DNA from: Aphrophora alni | Taxonomy: Eukaryota; Arthropoda; Insecta; Hemiptera; Aphrophoridae | NCBI GenBank assembly: GCA_963513935.1 | Contig: OY740769.1 | Coordinates: forward strand, 68,654,984 to 68,718,983 | DNA: 64,000 nucleotides | Direction: 5' to 3' | The notes under the pieces: generated by a model | Told to the model about the DNA's origin: nothing | What the model saw: the letters and a program-made list of their open reading frames with translations, nothing else | Databases searched by the model: none | Made by a program: the position numbers and the translations under genes | Shown here: positions 63,678 through 64,000 of the stretch, one piece after another | How positions within the stretch are numbered: position 1 is the stretch's first letter | Layout of the letters: the number at the start of each line of letters is the position of its first letter

Positions 63678-64000
63678 ATTCTTCTCGTGTTCACGTACCG
63701 ATAATAGATTTTTCATTATACTTGTAATTCCGACATTTCTCGTACGGTCCACTTCGTTAGCAGCTATCTCATATCTAATGTCATCGAATAAGAACGCTAC
63801 TGCATTGTTAACAAACTTAACAGATGCAGCTGTACCGTCAGCCTTCGTTCCACTCAATTTACCCTTGATATGTAACAAACTTTCAAAAGGGACTGTAATA
63901 ACATCCTGTTGATTTAGTGGGATACGAATTTCATCGTTATTGCCATAAGTAGAGGACGCATATGGTCTGTGAGAATGGTATTCAAGACCTGTGATGACGT

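Larger units (their letters stand above)
62944..64000 (-). pseudogene. Double-jelly-roll capsid-like gene, partial and broken
   Basis: One minus-strand frame is open from the window's right edge to 63,678, meets a TAG at 63,675-63,677, and stays open in the same register to the retrotransposon junction at 62,944. Its last 35 codons lie at 60,849-60,954. About 385 codons are visible and the N-terminus is outside the window. Recognisable blocks are VDRTRNVGITS (near 63,720-63,750), EYPTLPQSTQISWTVKTANQ, LEKPRYVILGFQ, LNSQYFPYDNLHGD and FVIDCSKQNDSIKSGPVDV. From memory these mark arthropod proteins assigned to a double-jelly-roll-like domain, the fold of major capsid proteins of Polintons, adenoviruses and relatives. 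The role (virion shell) is family inference. The downstream start-like TTG at 63,656 is not a real start. Two independent lesions show that it is no longer expressed as a full protein. Confidence 0.72.

Noticed and set aside
58440..64000. Classical Maverick/Polinton gene set (PolB, integrase, protease, ATPase)
   Set aside because: None of these motifs is visible in the portion inside the window. They could lie to the right, so the assignment is left open rather than claimed.

Overview
This is 64 kb of AT-rich eukaryotic nuclear DNA. Long CA and TA microsatellites, foldback repeats, dispersed repeat families and jockey-type non-LTR retrotransposons all point to an arthropod, most likely an insect. 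The order is inference; the repeat style and the virus-like proteins at the right end would fit Hemiptera.

Positions 1-57,570 look like intergenic or intronic DNA. I see no convincing host gene, rRNA or tRNA. The contents are repeats: a 35-bp minisatellite split by a foreign 0.6-kb insert (8,455-10,005); a tandem array of about 550-bp foldback units (11,795-13,610) followed by a large foldback and a TA tract (13,640-14,209); a decayed minus-strand reverse transcriptase (17,165-18,050); a small TIR element (20,925-21,087); a compound (CA)95(TA)38 tract (26,297-26,563); a 126-bp tandem array (32,985-33,525); and dispersed families. One dispersed family of about 400 bp has three copies (6,330, 46,070 and 57,060). 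A SINE-like family has two (32,534 and 53,400).

Positions 57,579-64,000 are different: richer in GC and dense in coding sequence, with the main genes all on the minus strand. From right to left in transcription order: a double-jelly-roll (DJR) capsid-like gene that runs off the right edge; an intact 169-codon acidic gene; a gene broken at a homopolymer; and a fourth gene that overlaps it by 20 bp and carries two in-frame stops. To their left lie a triple 34-bp repeat and then an 840-bp palindromic array full of TGACGTCA motifs. Compact, co-oriented, partly overlapping genes, one of them capsid-like, beside a complex palindromic region suggest an integrated, decaying DNA virus or Polinton-like element. 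No polymerase, integrase or packaging ATPase is visible here, so its class is open.

The element is dead. The capsid-like frame has an in-frame TAG and is split by a 1,989-bp 5'-truncated jockey-like retrotransposon in the opposite orientation, with a perfect 12-bp target-site duplication. The retrotransposon reading frame keeps all reverse transcriptase motifs, so its insertion is much younger than the element it hit. A TATA box, an initiator and an NRF-1-like palindrome sit just upstream of the only intact viral-type gene.
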